A stretch of DNA of 64,000 nucleotides from Rhodoligotrophos appendicifer (GTDB taxonomy: Bacteria > Pseudomonadota > Alphaproteobacteria > Rhizobiales > Im1). Shown here piece by piece: positions 1-8,735 of the stretch. Every line of letters starts with the position of its first letter. Within the stretch, counting starts at the first letter, position 1. The notes under the pieces were generated by a model, which worked only from the letters and a program-made list of their open reading frames with translations, searched no databases and was not told where the DNA came from. Both the position numbers and the translations under genes were made by a program. Location: assembly GCF_007474605.1 (NCBI RefSeq), contig NZ_VHKL01000001.1:310001-374000 (forward strand). Direction: 5' to 3'.

Positions 1-174
1 CTCAGGGGAATTTTCGGGCCTTCCGACATAGTCATGCGATCCAATATGCTTGCCAACGGGCCGCGTCGTACCATATGGGGTGCGCCTCGTCATCTTCCGC
101 CATTTGCTTTTGACAGCCGCCGAGGTGCATGGCATGGGGATGCGCAAATCCAGATTTATGCAAGGGTCAGATCC

Positions 175-585
175 GTGGTCAAACCGGAACTAGGAACGAA
201 ACGCACGTGTCCCAACTGTTCGACGCGTTTCTATGATCTTGAGAAGGACCCTATCCACTGCCCGAAGTGCAGCTATTCCTTCGTGGCCGAATCATTGTTG
301 CCATCGAAGATGGACCAGATGGTGCCGGTTGCGCCTGCTCCCAAGGTCGAGCCCAAGGTCGTCGATGACGAAGAGGAGTTCGAGGACGTCGAGCTCGTCA
401 GCCTTGAGGACATCGAAGAGGACGTCAAGGACGATGATGAAGAGGACGTGCCCGCCATTGAGGACGTCGAGATCGGCGACGACGACGTAAAGCCGGACGA
501 CGACACCTTCCTTGAGGACGACGACGAGGAAGGCTCTGATGTGACGGGAATCATCGGCGTCAACGACGATGACGAGGAAACCTGA
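175..585 (+). CDS. TIGR02300 family (FYDLN acid domain) protein
   Basis: Small acidic protein (136 aa) of unknown function, widespread in Alphaproteobacteria. The GTG at 175 is chosen because family members start M-x-KPELGTKR, and VKPELGTKR follows this codon directly; a longer open frame upstream has no family match. A zinc-ribbon-like motif is visible, with CxxC pairs at about residues 12/15 and 29/32 flanking the FYDL signature. After residue 60 the chain is an almost uninterrupted Asp/Glu tail typical of the family. It lies 110 bases upstream of tRNA-Ala. Function unknown; family assignment is strong. Confidence 0.85.
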   Translation: MVKPELGTKRTCPNCSTRFYDLEKDPIHCPKCSYSFVAESLLPSKMDQMVPVAPAPKVEPKVVDDEEEFEDVELVSLEDIEEDVKDDDEEDVPAIEDVEIGDDDVKPDDDTFLEDDDEEGSDVTGIIGVNDDDEET

Positions 586-695
586 TCCTCGCCAACTATT
601 GCTTGATCTAAAAAGGGTGCCGGCCTAAGTAGGCGGCGCTGCATCGCCGGGGCGGTTCCCACACCGCCGCCACCAGAGAACCCGGCGCAGACGAT

Positions 696-771
<76 letters not shown>

Positions 772-1069
772 TCCACCCTCCAAGTCGCTGACATCGTTGG
801 AAGACGAGAATTTCAGCGTCTTAGCACTCGCAGCTTGCACACAATCGTGACAGGATCAGGGTGCCGAAGCACCTGGTGGTCTCCCTGAGCAGGACCACGA
901 TCAAGGAAAGCCTCGGCACGTGTTCACTGCAGACCGCCAAGAGGAAGCCCAACCTCCCGCGCGTTTGGGATGCCGCAGGTGCCAGACCGACTGCCGTGAT
1001 TAACTGCCAAGGCTCGTATGGCGCGCGAACCCTCGGATGGCGGCCTTTGGATTGAGCTTCGGGCCGCCA
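772..1069. other. Intergenic region between tRNA-Ala and crnA
   Basis: About 300 bases without a convincing gene. A GTG-initiated 64-codon frame (861-1055) crosses it but has no recognisable family, ribosome-binding site or coding signature. No att-like duplication of the tRNA 3' end was seen inside the window. Confidence 0.5.
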
Positions 1070-1870
1070 TCAGCCGCCTTGGGCTGTCCCTTTCAAGCCG
1101 AACTCCGCCGTCACGGCCTTGGCAATGCCCTGGACATACTCGTCGAACAGCAGCTTGCCTTTCGCGGCGCTGGCGGTGGTGCTGGCGACCAGAGCGCCAT
1201 CCTTGGGAAGGCTCGGCCAGTTTTCCCAGGTCATGGGGAAGACGTCATAGGGTGGGAAATCTGCAGGCGGATGGCTCGGGAGCCGGTCGGCATGAACCAG
1301 CTCCGGGTAGAGATGCATCATCAGCGAGGTCTCCATGACCCCGGCATGCTCCAGCGCCCAGGTCGGGAAGCCGTCGGGCCAGACGGCCTTTTCCGCATCA
1401 GGGCTGGTGAACTCGTAATACCCTATGCGCATGATCTTGATCTCGGTAATGCCGTCGCGCCGCAAGTCGCGGAGCGCGAGATCCACGCCCTCGGCGATCA
1501 TCATGGTGTTCTCGTAATGGCCATCCATGAGAACGACGCGCCGGATGCCGTGTCGCGCCAGTTCGCAGATCACATCCTTGATCGTGCCGATCAAATTGGC
1601 TGCGTCCAGGCTAATCGTTCCCGGAATGTGGTTCCCGCCACCGGAGCGAACCTGAGACTTGTAACCGAAGACGATGGAGGGAGCGACGAGGGCGCCGATG
1701 CGCTCAGCAACTTTCTCTGCGATAGCAGTCGGAATGACCTCATCGCAACACATGGGCAGATGCGGGCCATGTTGCTCGTGAGAACCCACTGTCACGAAGA
1801 CCACTGGATTTTCGTCTCGAACTTTCCGGTCATAGTCAGTCCAGCTCAATTCGGTCATGCGGACGGTCAT
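1070..1870 (-). CDS. crnA: Creatininase (creatinine amidohydrolase) family protein
   Basis: Predicted metal-dependent cyclic amidohydrolase (266 aa, full family length); creatininases interconvert creatinine and creatine. Compared with Pseudomonas creatininase, all five metal ligands can be placed: Glu32 and His34 in HEQHGPHLP, Asp43, and His118 and Glu120 in DGHYEN. The stretch HPPADFPPYDVFP is also characteristic of true creatininases rather than mycofactocin- or FAPy-type relatives. One active-site Trp of the Pseudomonas enzyme (Trp154) appears to be Tyr152 here. The start has GGAG six bases upstream. It is transcribed divergently from the ureohydrolase operon. No creatinase gene is nearby, so creatinine itself may not be the substrate. 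Confidence 0.8.
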   Translation of the reverse strand: MTVRMTELSWTDYDRKVRDENPVVFVTVGSHEQHGPHLPMCCDEVIPTAIAEKVAERIGALVAPSIVFGYKSQVRSGGGNHIPGTISLDAANLIGTIKDVICELARHGIRRVVLMDGHYENTMMIAEGVDLALRDLRRDGITEIKIMRIGYYEFTSPDAEKAVWPDGFPTWALEHAGVMETSLMMHLYPELVHADRLPSHPPADFPPYDVFPMTWENWPSLPKDGALVASTTASAAKGKLLFDEYVQGIAKAVTAEFGLKGTAQGG

Positions 1871-2105
1871 TCTATTCTCCTGGGCCGGACCTGATTTGCA
1901 GAAGATGATTGCTCGCGCCTCGCGAGGAAAGAATAGTAAAATTCCGAAGTTATGTTTTGCTGCCTCACAAGTACAGTCGCGGTGGTGGAGCGCCCGCCGG
2001 ACGAGAAAACGGCGACAGTCGATTATTTCTCTATTCCCGAAGTGACGTTCGAATGTTTCTTATTTAAGTCAAGCATTGCCAGTGGGAACGTGATGGGGAG
2101 GCGCG

Positions 2106-2126
2106 ACTGAGCAGCGCCTGCTCAGT
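2106..2126. promoter_or_regulatory. Perfect inverted repeat just upstream of the ureohydrolase gene
   Basis: ACTGAGCAG (2106-2114), spacer CGC, then CTGCTCAGT (2118-2126): 9-base perfect arms ending five bases before the ATG at 2132. It sits in the 260-base divergent region between crnA and the ureohydrolase gene. It could be a regulator's operator or, in mRNA, a hairpin covering the ribosome-binding region, since no good Shine-Dalgarno sequence is visible for the 2132 start. Confidence 0.55.
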
Positions 2127-2131
2127 GGATC

Positions 2132-3169
2132 ATGGACCTGAAAGGCAGCGTGATGCGGGAGGCCCTCCGACCAGGCGACGTGCCGCGGATTTACGGCGAC
2201 GTTCCCCCGTTCATGGCTGTCGATTATGCTCCGGAGATCGAGACGGTCGATGCGGATGTGGCGATCATCGGAATGCCCTATGACGGCATCGCGACGTTCC
2301 GCGGCGGCGCAACCCGGCGTGGTCCGCAGGAGATTCGCAAGTTCTCGCTGCTCTTCGGCCGACACAATTTCGACTGGGACATCGACATCGTCGAGTTTCT
2401 GAAGATCGTCGATGTGGGCGATGTCGACGTGCTGCCCGGCAACAATGTCGAGAGCTATCGGCGCTTCGAGGCCAGGCTTGGCCAATTACTCGCCAAAGAC
2501 ATCATCCCCTTCAGCCTCGGCGGCGATCATGGCATCACCTATCCGGCGGTAAAAGCGGTCGCGTCCTGGCATCGCGCACCTATAGGTCTACTGGTCTTCG
2601 ATACGCATCTCGACCTCAGCGAAGCCTTGGACGGAGACCGCCTCACCCGGGCATCCCCGATCCTCCGCATCTGCGAACTCGAGCAACTCGACCCGAGGCG
2701 GGTGGCGATCATCGGCGCGAGGGGCCCGCGCAATCTCCCCGAATGGACGCCTTTGTATAGGAAAATGGGGATTTCCGTCTTCCCGATGGAACAAATCGAG
2801 CAGGAGGGGATAGAGGCCGTGACAGAAAAGGCGAAAGCCGTTGCGACCGCAGGCGGAGCCAAGCTCTATATCAGCGTTGACATCGATAGTATCGATCCCG
2901 CCTTTGCGCCCGGTACGAACAGCCTCGAACCCGGTGGACTCACCTCGAGGGAAATCATCCGCGGGGTTCGAGTGGCTGGCCGGGACGGCTTTGTAGGCTT
3001 CGACGTCGTCGAGGTGTCGCCGGATTTCGACACGTCGAGTGGCACCACCAGCGTCCTGGCCGCACGTCTCGTGGCCGAGGCCCTATGCTGTCTCGCAGCC
3101 GAGCGCGCGGGTCGGAAGGATGCATGGCGAACCGCAAACCAGACCAACGCGGCGGGAGCCGGCAAATGA
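2132..3169 (+). CDS. Ureohydrolase (agmatinase/arginase) family protein, atypical
   Basis: Manganese-type ureohydrolase fold (345 aa). The family splits guanidino or formimino compounds to an amine plus urea or formamide. Six metal ligands are visible: His133 in GGDHG, Asp157/His159/Asp161 in FDTHLD (usually DAHxD), and Asp250/Asp252 in SVDIDSIDP. The catalytic His normally found in an HG motif shortly after the second metal motif is absent: TRASP (Arg173) occupies its place. The start at 2132 has a weak ribosome-binding site; Met8 (2153) is an alternative. It overlaps the next gene by four bases and probably opens the operon that continues to the ammonia-lyase gene. Substrate unknown; chemistry may differ from agmatinase. 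Confidence 0.78.
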   Translation: MDLKGSVMREALRPGDVPRIYGDVPPFMAVDYAPEIETVDADVAIIGMPYDGIATFRGGATRRGPQEIRKFSLLFGRHNFDWDIDIVEFLKIVDVGDVDVLPGNNVESYRRFEARLGQLLAKDIIPFSLGGDHGITYPAVKAVASWHRAPIGLLVFDTHLDLSEALDGDRLTRASPILRICELEQLDPRRVAIIGARGPRNLPEWTPLYRKMGISVFPMEQIEQEGIEAVTEKAKAVATAGGAKLYISVDIDSIDPAFAPGTNSLEPGGLTSREIIRGVRVAGRDGFVGFDVVEVSPDFDTSSGTTSVLAARLVAEALCCLAAERAGRKDAWRTANQTNAAGAGK

Positions 3170-4071
3170 TCCGCAATCCTTTACCGTGGCCCAATGGTGC
3201 GCGGTGCGCCGTCGCCGTGACCTTCGACATGGACGCCGACAGCCTTGTCCACATCCATGCGAAGGAGAAGGCTCCGAGCCGCGTCTCCACCACATCGATG
3301 CTCAGATATGGGCCGACCGTTGCCGTGCCCCGCATTCTGGAAACCTACCGGAAGTTGGGCATCCAGCAGACCTTCTTCGTGCCTGCCTGGTGCGCTGGCC
3401 AGTATCCCGAGGCAGTGGAGGCGATGATCGCGGACGGTCATGAGGTTGGCCTGCACAGCTATATTCACGAGAATTCCTACGATCTCAGCCGGGACGAGGA
3501 GCAGGACAGGCTTCGGCGAAGCATGGAAATTCTGGAGCGGGTGAGCGGCAGGCGTCCTGTTGGCTGGCGGGCGCCGATGTATTCCTTCTCGCAGTATTCC
3601 GGTGAGTTGCTGGCAGAGGAAGGCTTCCTTTACGACGCCTCTCTCATGGGCGACGACGTGCCCTACCTGATCTCGACGCCGAAGGGCCGACTCGTCGAAT
3701 TGCCCGCGCATTGGGGGATGGACGATTACCCCCAATACGCTCACACCCCAGACTTGGACTACATGATGCCGGTGCGCTCGCCCAGCGAGGCCATCCGCAA
3801 TTATATGGACGAATTCGAAGCGCATCATGCACATGGCGGCCTCTGGATCGCGGTGTGGCACCCGTTCCTGACCGGGCGACTCAGCCGCTGGCATCATCTC
3901 GAAAAGATGCTTTTCGATATCCAGGCGCGTGGCGACGTGTGGTTCGCCACCCTGGAACAGATAGCCGAGCATCTGCTCTCCGCCGAGCGCGCCGGGACCT
4001 ACGTCCCCCGGGTGGACAAGGTGCCCTTCTATCACCAGCCAGTCGATCTCGAACCGGCCAAGACAGCATAA
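3166..4071 (+). CDS. Polysaccharide deacetylase family protein (PuuE/PgdA-like, possible cyclic imidase)
   Basis: 301-aa carbohydrate esterase 4-type (NodB) fold. The ATG at 3166 overlaps the upstream stop (ATGA), so this start is preferred over the longer frame. Visible motifs are FDMDADS near residue 20, TFFVPAW, GHEVGLHSYIHEN in the middle and WHPF near the C-terminus. It resembles the intracellular branch containing allantoinase PuuE, cyclic imidases and Helicobacter PgdA rather than secreted chitin deacetylases. There is no signal peptide. Being translationally coupled to a ureohydrolase and close to an N-carbamoyl hydrolase suggests it opens a cyclic ureide or imide ring. That is inference from context. 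Confidence 0.75.
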   Translation: MIRNPLPWPNGARCAVAVTFDMDADSLVHIHAKEKAPSRVSTTSMLRYGPTVAVPRILETYRKLGIQQTFFVPAWCAGQYPEAVEAMIADGHEVGLHSYIHENSYDLSRDEEQDRLRRSMEILERVSGRRPVGWRAPMYSFSQYSGELLAEEGFLYDASLMGDDVPYLISTPKGRLVELPAHWGMDDYPQYAHTPDLDYMMPVRSPSEAIRNYMDEFEAHHAHGGLWIAVWHPFLTGRLSRWHHLEKMLFDIQARGDVWFATLEQIAEHLLSAERAGTYVPRVDKVPFYHQPVDLEPAKTA

Positions 4072-4120
4072 AGGCCGGAAACAGAAGTTTCAGTTCTAAG
4101 AGCAAAAGGGAGGATACGAC

Positions 4121-5077
4121 ATGAAGATGACGAGGCGTTCTTTTCTAGCGTCCACCGCAATCGGCGCCCTGGCCGTCATGGCACCGCAGGCTCTGCAAGC
4201 GGCGGAGTTCAAAGCAGCGATCGTGATGCCGGGCAACATCACCGACCAAGCCTGGAATCAGACTGGATTCGAGGCCATGAACGATGCCAAGGAGAAACTC
4301 GGGATCGAGACCGCATACAGTGAGAAGGTCCCGCAGCCCGATCAGCTTGAGGCTCTCTCGGACTACGCCCGGCGGGGTTACAATGTCGTCATCGGCCATG
4401 GCGGCGAATTCGTCGATGCGGTGGAGCGGGCCGCCCAACGGTTCCCCGATACCATGTTTGTGGTCACCAACGGTTTCGTATCTGGCAAGAACTACGCGTC
4501 GATCAGCTTCGACTTCAAGCATTTCGGCTATGTCATCGGCTTCCTGTCGGCCAAAATGTCGAAGACAGGCAAGTTTGGTTACATCACCGGGCAGAAGATT
4601 CAGGTCGCGACCGACCTCTTGGATGGTTATATCGCCGGCATCCATAGCGTGACGCCGGACGCCCCAGTCGCGGTCGCTTATACAAATGACTGGGATGATA
4701 TCGCCAAAGGGAAGGAAGCCGCCCTCAACCAACTGAATCAAGGTATCGACGTTATCTTCCCTCTGCTCGACAACGCCCAGATCGGCGCATTGCAGGCCTG
4801 CCAGGAGAAGAAGGCTTGGGGCTTCGGTGTATGGCAGGATGTTTATGAAAACTGGAAAGATACGGTTCTCCAGTCCGCCGTGATGGATTTCCGCATCGCC
4901 ATCGTGGACTTCCTCCGGCTCGCCAAGGAAGGTAAGGCCGAGGGCAAGGTCTACAAGTTCGACATTGGCACCGATGCCGGCCGCTTCGGAACCTATAACC
5001 CCGCGATTCCGAAAGAGATCGTCGAAGAAACAAACGCCCTGATCCAAAAGCTGAAGAATGGTGAGGTGAAGATCTGA
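4121..5077 (+). CDS. BMP family ABC transporter substrate-binding protein
   Basis: Periplasmic binding protein (318 aa) of the basic membrane protein/Med family, which binds nucleosides, purines and some other small molecules. The N-terminus MKMTRRSFLAS followed by a hydrophobic stretch and LQAAEF is a twin-arginine-like signal peptide. The family signature DQAWNQTGFEAM lies near residue 45. An AGGGAGG-like site precedes the start. It belongs with the ATPase and two permeases that follow. A strong stem-loop separates it from the ATPase gene. Substrate is not determinable from sequence; neighbours suggest a guanidino, imidazole or ureide compound. Confidence 0.88.
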   Translation: MKMTRRSFLASTAIGALAVMAPQALQAAEFKAAIVMPGNITDQAWNQTGFEAMNDAKEKLGIETAYSEKVPQPDQLEALSDYARRGYNVVIGHGGEFVDAVERAAQRFPDTMFVVTNGFVSGKNYASISFDFKHFGYVIGFLSAKMSKTGKFGYITGQKIQVATDLLDGYIAGIHSVTPDAPVAVAYTNDWDDIAKGKEAALNQLNQGIDVIFPLLDNAQIGALQACQEKKAWGFGVWQDVYENWKDTVLQSAVMDFRIAIVDFLRLAKEGKAEGKVYKFDIGTDAGRFGTYNPAIPKEIVEETNALIQKLKNGEVKI

Positions 5078-5086
5078 AGTTGCCTT

Positions 5087-5114
5087 GGGGGACGGCCGCA
5101 GTCGGCCTTCCCCC
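5087..5114 (+). promoter_or_regulatory. Intercistronic stem-loop after the BMP binding-protein gene
   Basis: GGGGGACGGCCG (5087-5098) can pair with CGGCCTTCCCCC (5103-5114), 11 of 12 positions, around a four-base loop. No T-tract follows, and the ATPase gene of the same transporter starts 27 bases later. A role in stabilising upstream mRNA or partly terminating transcription is therefore likelier than full termination. Confidence 0.7.
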
Positions 5115-5141
5115 TTCGCGCTGACAATGATCGGAGGCGTC

Positions 5142-6695
5142 ATGAACGAACCACGTCCCGCCCCAGCGCCGCGTGACTTGGACCATCTCGTCGTCAGTAA
5201 GCTGAGCAAGAGCTTTGGTGCGCTGAAGGCAAATGACGACGTCACCATCCACGTCCGTCGGGGCACCGTGCACGCGATCCTGGGCGAAAATGGCGCCGGC
5301 AAGACAACGCTGATGAACATGCTCTACGGTTTGTTGCAACCGGACAGCGGCGAAATCCTGCTCGACGGCAAACCGGTTCGCATCGACAGCCCCCGCCATG
5401 CACTGGAGCTGGGCATCGGCATGGTCCACCAGCATTTCATGTTGGTGGATCCGCTGACCGTGACGGAGAACGTCATTCTCGGCCTGGAAGGACAAGGGCA
5501 CCGCCTCGACCTGAAGTCGCACGAGAGGCGTCTTGCCGCGCTTTCTGACAGCTTTGGTTTCGAGATCGAACCCAGCCAAACGGTCTCACGGCTGCCGATC
5601 GGCATGCAGCAACGGGTTGAGATCCTGAAATCGCTGTATCGCGATGCAGATCTGCTGATCCTCGACGAGCCCACCAGCGTGCTCACGCCGGGAGAGGCAA
5701 GATCCTTTTTTGGTGTTCTGAGGAAGCTGAAGGAGGCGGGCAAGACCATTCTGTTCATCACGCACAAGCTGGAAGAAGTGATGGAATTGTCTGACCGCGT
5801 AACCGTTATGCGCGGCGGCCGGGTCACCGATGAGGTTGAGACGAAGGACACCAATGCCTCTGAACTGGCGAGGCTGATGGTCGGCCGCGACGTCATCTTT
5901 GATCTGGAGCGCCCCCAGGGCACTGCGGGACATGTGCTTTTTGATGTCCGGAATGTTCACGCCTACGGAGATCGCGGGAACGAAGCTCTTGCAGGCATCT
6001 CTTTCGAACTGCGCGCCGGCGAGATCCTGGGCTTCGCCGGAGTCGATGGCAACGGACAAGCGGAGCTTGCCGAAACCATCGCCGGGCTTCGATCTTATCA
6101 TGAGGGCTCGATGCAACTCGACGGCGAGAACATCGCGCCCTATTCGGTCCGCGACAGGATGCACAAACTGCGGATCGGCTACGTCCCCGAGGATCGGCAT
6201 AAGACCGGTCTGGTATTGGACCAAAGCGTCGCGGCCAACCTGATGCTGCGGTCCTACGACCGGCGCCCATTCGTCAAGCACGGCTATGTCCTCGACCGGA
6301 CGGCAATCCGAGCCAATGCGGCGCGGCTCGTCGACAAGTTTCGTGTTCGAACGAGCTCCATCGAGCAGCATGTCCGCCGCCTTTCCGGGGGTAATCAGCA
6401 GAAGGTAATTCTGGCTCGTGAGATCGACGCGAATCCCAAGCTTTTGGTCGTGGCCCAGCCCTGCAAAGGCCTGGACGTCGGTGCCATCGAATTCGTCCAG
6501 AACACGCTGATCGAGCAGCGCAACAAGGGCGTGGGGATCATCTACATCTCGACGGAGCTGGAGCACATCCTGGCGGTGTGCGACCGGATCGCGGTGATGT
6601 TCAAGGGTCGGATCATGGGAATCCTTCAACCGAATGAAGTCACGTCCGAGCGCATCGGCAAGATGATGGCGGGAATCACGGAGGCGGCAGCGTGA
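5142..6695 (+). CDS. ABC transporter ATP-binding protein, two nucleotide-binding domains (BMP/nucleoside type)
   Basis: 517 aa with two fused ATPase domains, as in NupA/YufO. Domain 1 has Walker A GENGAGKTT (about residues 48-56) and Walker B LLILDEPTS. Domain 2 has a degenerate P-loop GVDGNGQ, a signature LSGGNQQK and LLVVAQPCKGLDVG, a pattern typical of this subfamily. The ATG at 5142 is chosen because CGGAGG lies just upstream; an earlier in-frame start at 5085 would run through the stem-loop. It energises import through the two permeases downstream, overlapping the first by four bases (GTGA). Confidence 0.9.
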   Translation: MNEPRPAPAPRDLDHLVVSKLSKSFGALKANDDVTIHVRRGTVHAILGENGAGKTTLMNMLYGLLQPDSGEILLDGKPVRIDSPRHALELGIGMVHQHFMLVDPLTVTENVILGLEGQGHRLDLKSHERRLAALSDSFGFEIEPSQTVSRLPIGMQQRVEILKSLYRDADLLILDEPTSVLTPGEARSFFGVLRKLKEAGKTILFITHKLEEVMELSDRVTVMRGGRVTDEVETKDTNASELARLMVGRDVIFDLERPQGTAGHVLFDVRNVHAYGDRGNEALAGISFELRAGEILGFAGVDGNGQAELAETIAGLRSYHEGSMQLDGENIAPYSVRDRMHKLRIGYVPEDRHKTGLVLDQSVAANLMLRSYDRRPFVKHGYVLDRTAIRANAARLVDKFRVRTSSIEQHVRRLSGGNQQKVILAREIDANPKLLVVAQPCKGLDVGAIEFVQNTLIEQRNKGVGIIYISTELEHILAVCDRIAVMFKGRIMGILQPNEVTSERIGKMMAGITEAAA

Positions 6696-7786
6696 CATTG
6701 GAACTCCTCCGCTGGGCCTATCGCCTTAAGAGCGTCTGGGCGGTGCTGATCGCCCTCGCTTTCGGCGCAGGTCTGATTCTGGTGACCGGCCATGATCCGC
6801 TCACCGCATATAAGGAATTGTTCAGCGGCGCCTTCCTGGATTACTGGGGATTTTCGGCCACCTTGGTGAAATTGTGCCCCCTGCTCCTGGCCGGGCTGGC
6901 GGTAGCCTTGCCGCTGCGTGTGGGCCTCTTCAACATCGGTGCGGAAGGGCAGATCTACATGGGTGGGCTGTTCGCGACGCTCGTCGCCCTCTATGGACCC
7001 GAGCTGAACAGCGTGATCGGTATCCTGCTCTGTGCAGCGGGTGGCATGGTAGGGGGTGCCCTGTGGGCGGCGATCCCCGCGCTGCTGAAGGCCTACCGCG
7101 ACCTCAACGAGGTCATCGTGACTCTGCTCCTGAATTACGTCGCCATCAACATCGTGAGCTATGCCGTGTCGGGGCCGTTGATGGCAGAAAACGCACCTTA
7201 TCCCTACTCAGCCGAGATCCGGGAGGATCTGTGGCTTCCTTATGTGATGCCCAGCACAGATGCCCATGTGGGGGTCATTGTCGCCGTGGCGGCTGCAATC
7301 ATCCTGTCGTTGACCATGCGGTACACCTCGATCGGTTATTCTCTCCAGACCGTCGGGGAGAACCCCCATGCGGCTCGCTATGCGGGCATGTCGGTCCGCC
7401 GGCATATCATGGCGTCCATGCTTGTCGGTGGCGGCCTCGCCGGGCTGGCCGGAACCTTCGAGGTGATGGGGCTCAAGCATCGGTTGTTCCACCTGTTCAG
7501 CGCCGGCTACGGGTATGATGGCATTGTCATCGCGTTCCTCGCGGGCACAAATGCCGTGGGCACGATCGTCGCTGCGACCTTCATGGCGGGCTTGGAGAGT
7601 GGCGCGAATATGATGCAGCGGGCGGTGGGGGTACCCGTCACCGTGGTCGAGGCCATCAAGGGGCTGGTCGTGATCTTCGTGGCCACGGGCTTGGCATTCA
7701 GCTTCCAGCGGAGCGGCTGGGCACGGACTCTGCAGCGTCGCCGCGACATGAACGCAGCCCTTCAGGGCATCAGGAAGGAGGCCTGA
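6692..7786 (+). CDS. ABC transporter permease (BMP/nucleoside type, YufP-like)
   Basis: Integral membrane permease (364 aa) of the branched-chain/ribose/nucleoside family. Repeated hydrophobic segments span the chain, with LRVGLFNIGAEGQIYMGG near residue 75 and VGENPHAARYAGM near residue 225 as family signatures. A basic tail (QRRRDMN) ends the protein. It should form a heterodimeric channel with the next gene product. Start and stop overlap or abut neighbours tightly, so it is co-transcribed with the ATPase gene. Confidence 0.9.
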   Translation: MTLELLRWAYRLKSVWAVLIALAFGAGLILVTGHDPLTAYKELFSGAFLDYWGFSATLVKLCPLLLAGLAVALPLRVGLFNIGAEGQIYMGGLFATLVALYGPELNSVIGILLCAAGGMVGGALWAAIPALLKAYRDLNEVIVTLLLNYVAINIVSYAVSGPLMAENAPYPYSAEIREDLWLPYVMPSTDAHVGVIVAVAAAIILSLTMRYTSIGYSLQTVGENPHAARYAGMSVRRHIMASMLVGGGLAGLAGTFEVMGLKHRLFHLFSAGYGYDGIVIAFLAGTNAVGTIVAATFMAGLESGANMMQRAVGVPVTVVEAIKGLVVIFVATGLAFSFQRSGWARTLQRRRDMNAALQGIRKEA

Positions 7787-7789
7787 GTC

Positions 7790-8734
7790 ATGCTGGATCT
7801 CTTCCCTGACATCATCTCAGTTGTGCAGTTCCTTTCCTCAGCGTTGCGCCTGTCTATGCCCCTCATCTTCGCGGCTCTCGCCGGTGTCCTCTCCGAGCGG
7901 TCGGGAGTCTTCAATGTGGGTCTGGAAGGCTTCATCCTGATGGGTGCGTTCGGCGCCGCACTGGGGACATTTCACACGGGATCACCTTTCATCGGCGTTC
8001 TCGTCGGCATGGCGCTGGGCCTGCTCCTGGCGCTGCCGATGGCGACCATGTCAATTTCTCTGGGCGTGAACCAGATCGTGGCGGGAGTAGCGATCAATCT
8101 GTTCGCTCTGGGAATCACGGCGTTCTTGGCACGCATCGCCATTGGGGCGAGTGCCAACACACAATTGCTGCCGGGCTTCCGGCCCATCGCCATCCCGATC
8201 CTGTCCGGCATTCCGGTGATTGGTCCGGTCCTGTTCAACCAGGACCTTCTCGTCTATGCGATGTATCTGCTGGTGCCGATCCTTTATGTCCTGATCTACC
8301 GGACGCCCCTCGGGCTGAGCATCCGCGCAGTGGGTCATAATCCACGAGCCTGTGACACCGCGGGCGTGCCGGTGGTCTCCCTGCGATATGGGTGTGTCCT
8401 GGTCAGCGGCGCGCTCGCTGCCATGGGCGGGGTCTATCTCGTTCTGTCCCAGGTCTTCGTCTTCTCCGAGCATATGAGCGCTGGGAAAGGCTTTATCGCC
8501 CTGGCCGCGGTGATCCTGGGGCGCTGGAACCCGGTGGGCGCTCTGCTCGCGTGTCTGCTGTTCGGAATCTTCGACGCCTTTCAGCTCCGGCTGCAGTTTC
8601 AAAATCCGGAAGTGCCTTATCAGATCTTTTCGACGCTTCCCTATGTCGTGTCGATCATTGCCTTGGTTCTGGTTGCCGGACGCAACGTCTCACCCCAAGC
8701 GGTCGGCAAGCACTACCACCGCGAGAGCCACTGA
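7790..8734 (+). CDS. ABC transporter permease (BMP/nucleoside type, YufQ-like)
   Basis: Second permease (314 aa) of the same importer. Family hallmarks are LSERSGVFNVGLEG near residue 40 and AVGHNPRACDTAGV near residue 185, with about eight hydrophobic segments. It starts three bases after the first permease stop and is followed one base later by the quinone oxidoreductase gene, placing that enzyme in the transporter operon. Confidence 0.9.
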   Translation: MLDLFPDIISVVQFLSSALRLSMPLIFAALAGVLSERSGVFNVGLEGFILMGAFGAALGTFHTGSPFIGVLVGMALGLLLALPMATMSISLGVNQIVAGVAINLFALGITAFLARIAIGASANTQLLPGFRPIAIPILSGIPVIGPVLFNQDLLVYAMYLLVPILYVLIYRTPLGLSIRAVGHNPRACDTAGVPVVSLRYGCVLVSGALAAMGGVYLVLSQVFVFSEHMSAGKGFIALAAVILGRWNPVGALLACLLFGIFDAFQLRLQFQNPEVPYQIFSTLPYVVSIIALVLVAGRNVSPQAVGKHYHRESH

Positions 8735-8735
8735 G

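Noticed and set aside
355-580. Repetitive GA/GAC-rich tract that could look like a DNA repeat array
   Set aside because: It encodes the acidic Asp/Glu tail of the TIGR02300 protein; the units are irregular and not CRISPR or tandem-repeat spacers.
861-1055. 64-codon frame between tRNA-Ala and crnA
   Set aside because: GTG start without a ribosome-binding site and no family; possibly remnant sequence but no support for a gene.
4145-5320. 391-codon minus-strand frame over the BMP gene and its hairpin
   Set aside because: Crosses two real genes and a stem-loop, without any recognisable domain.
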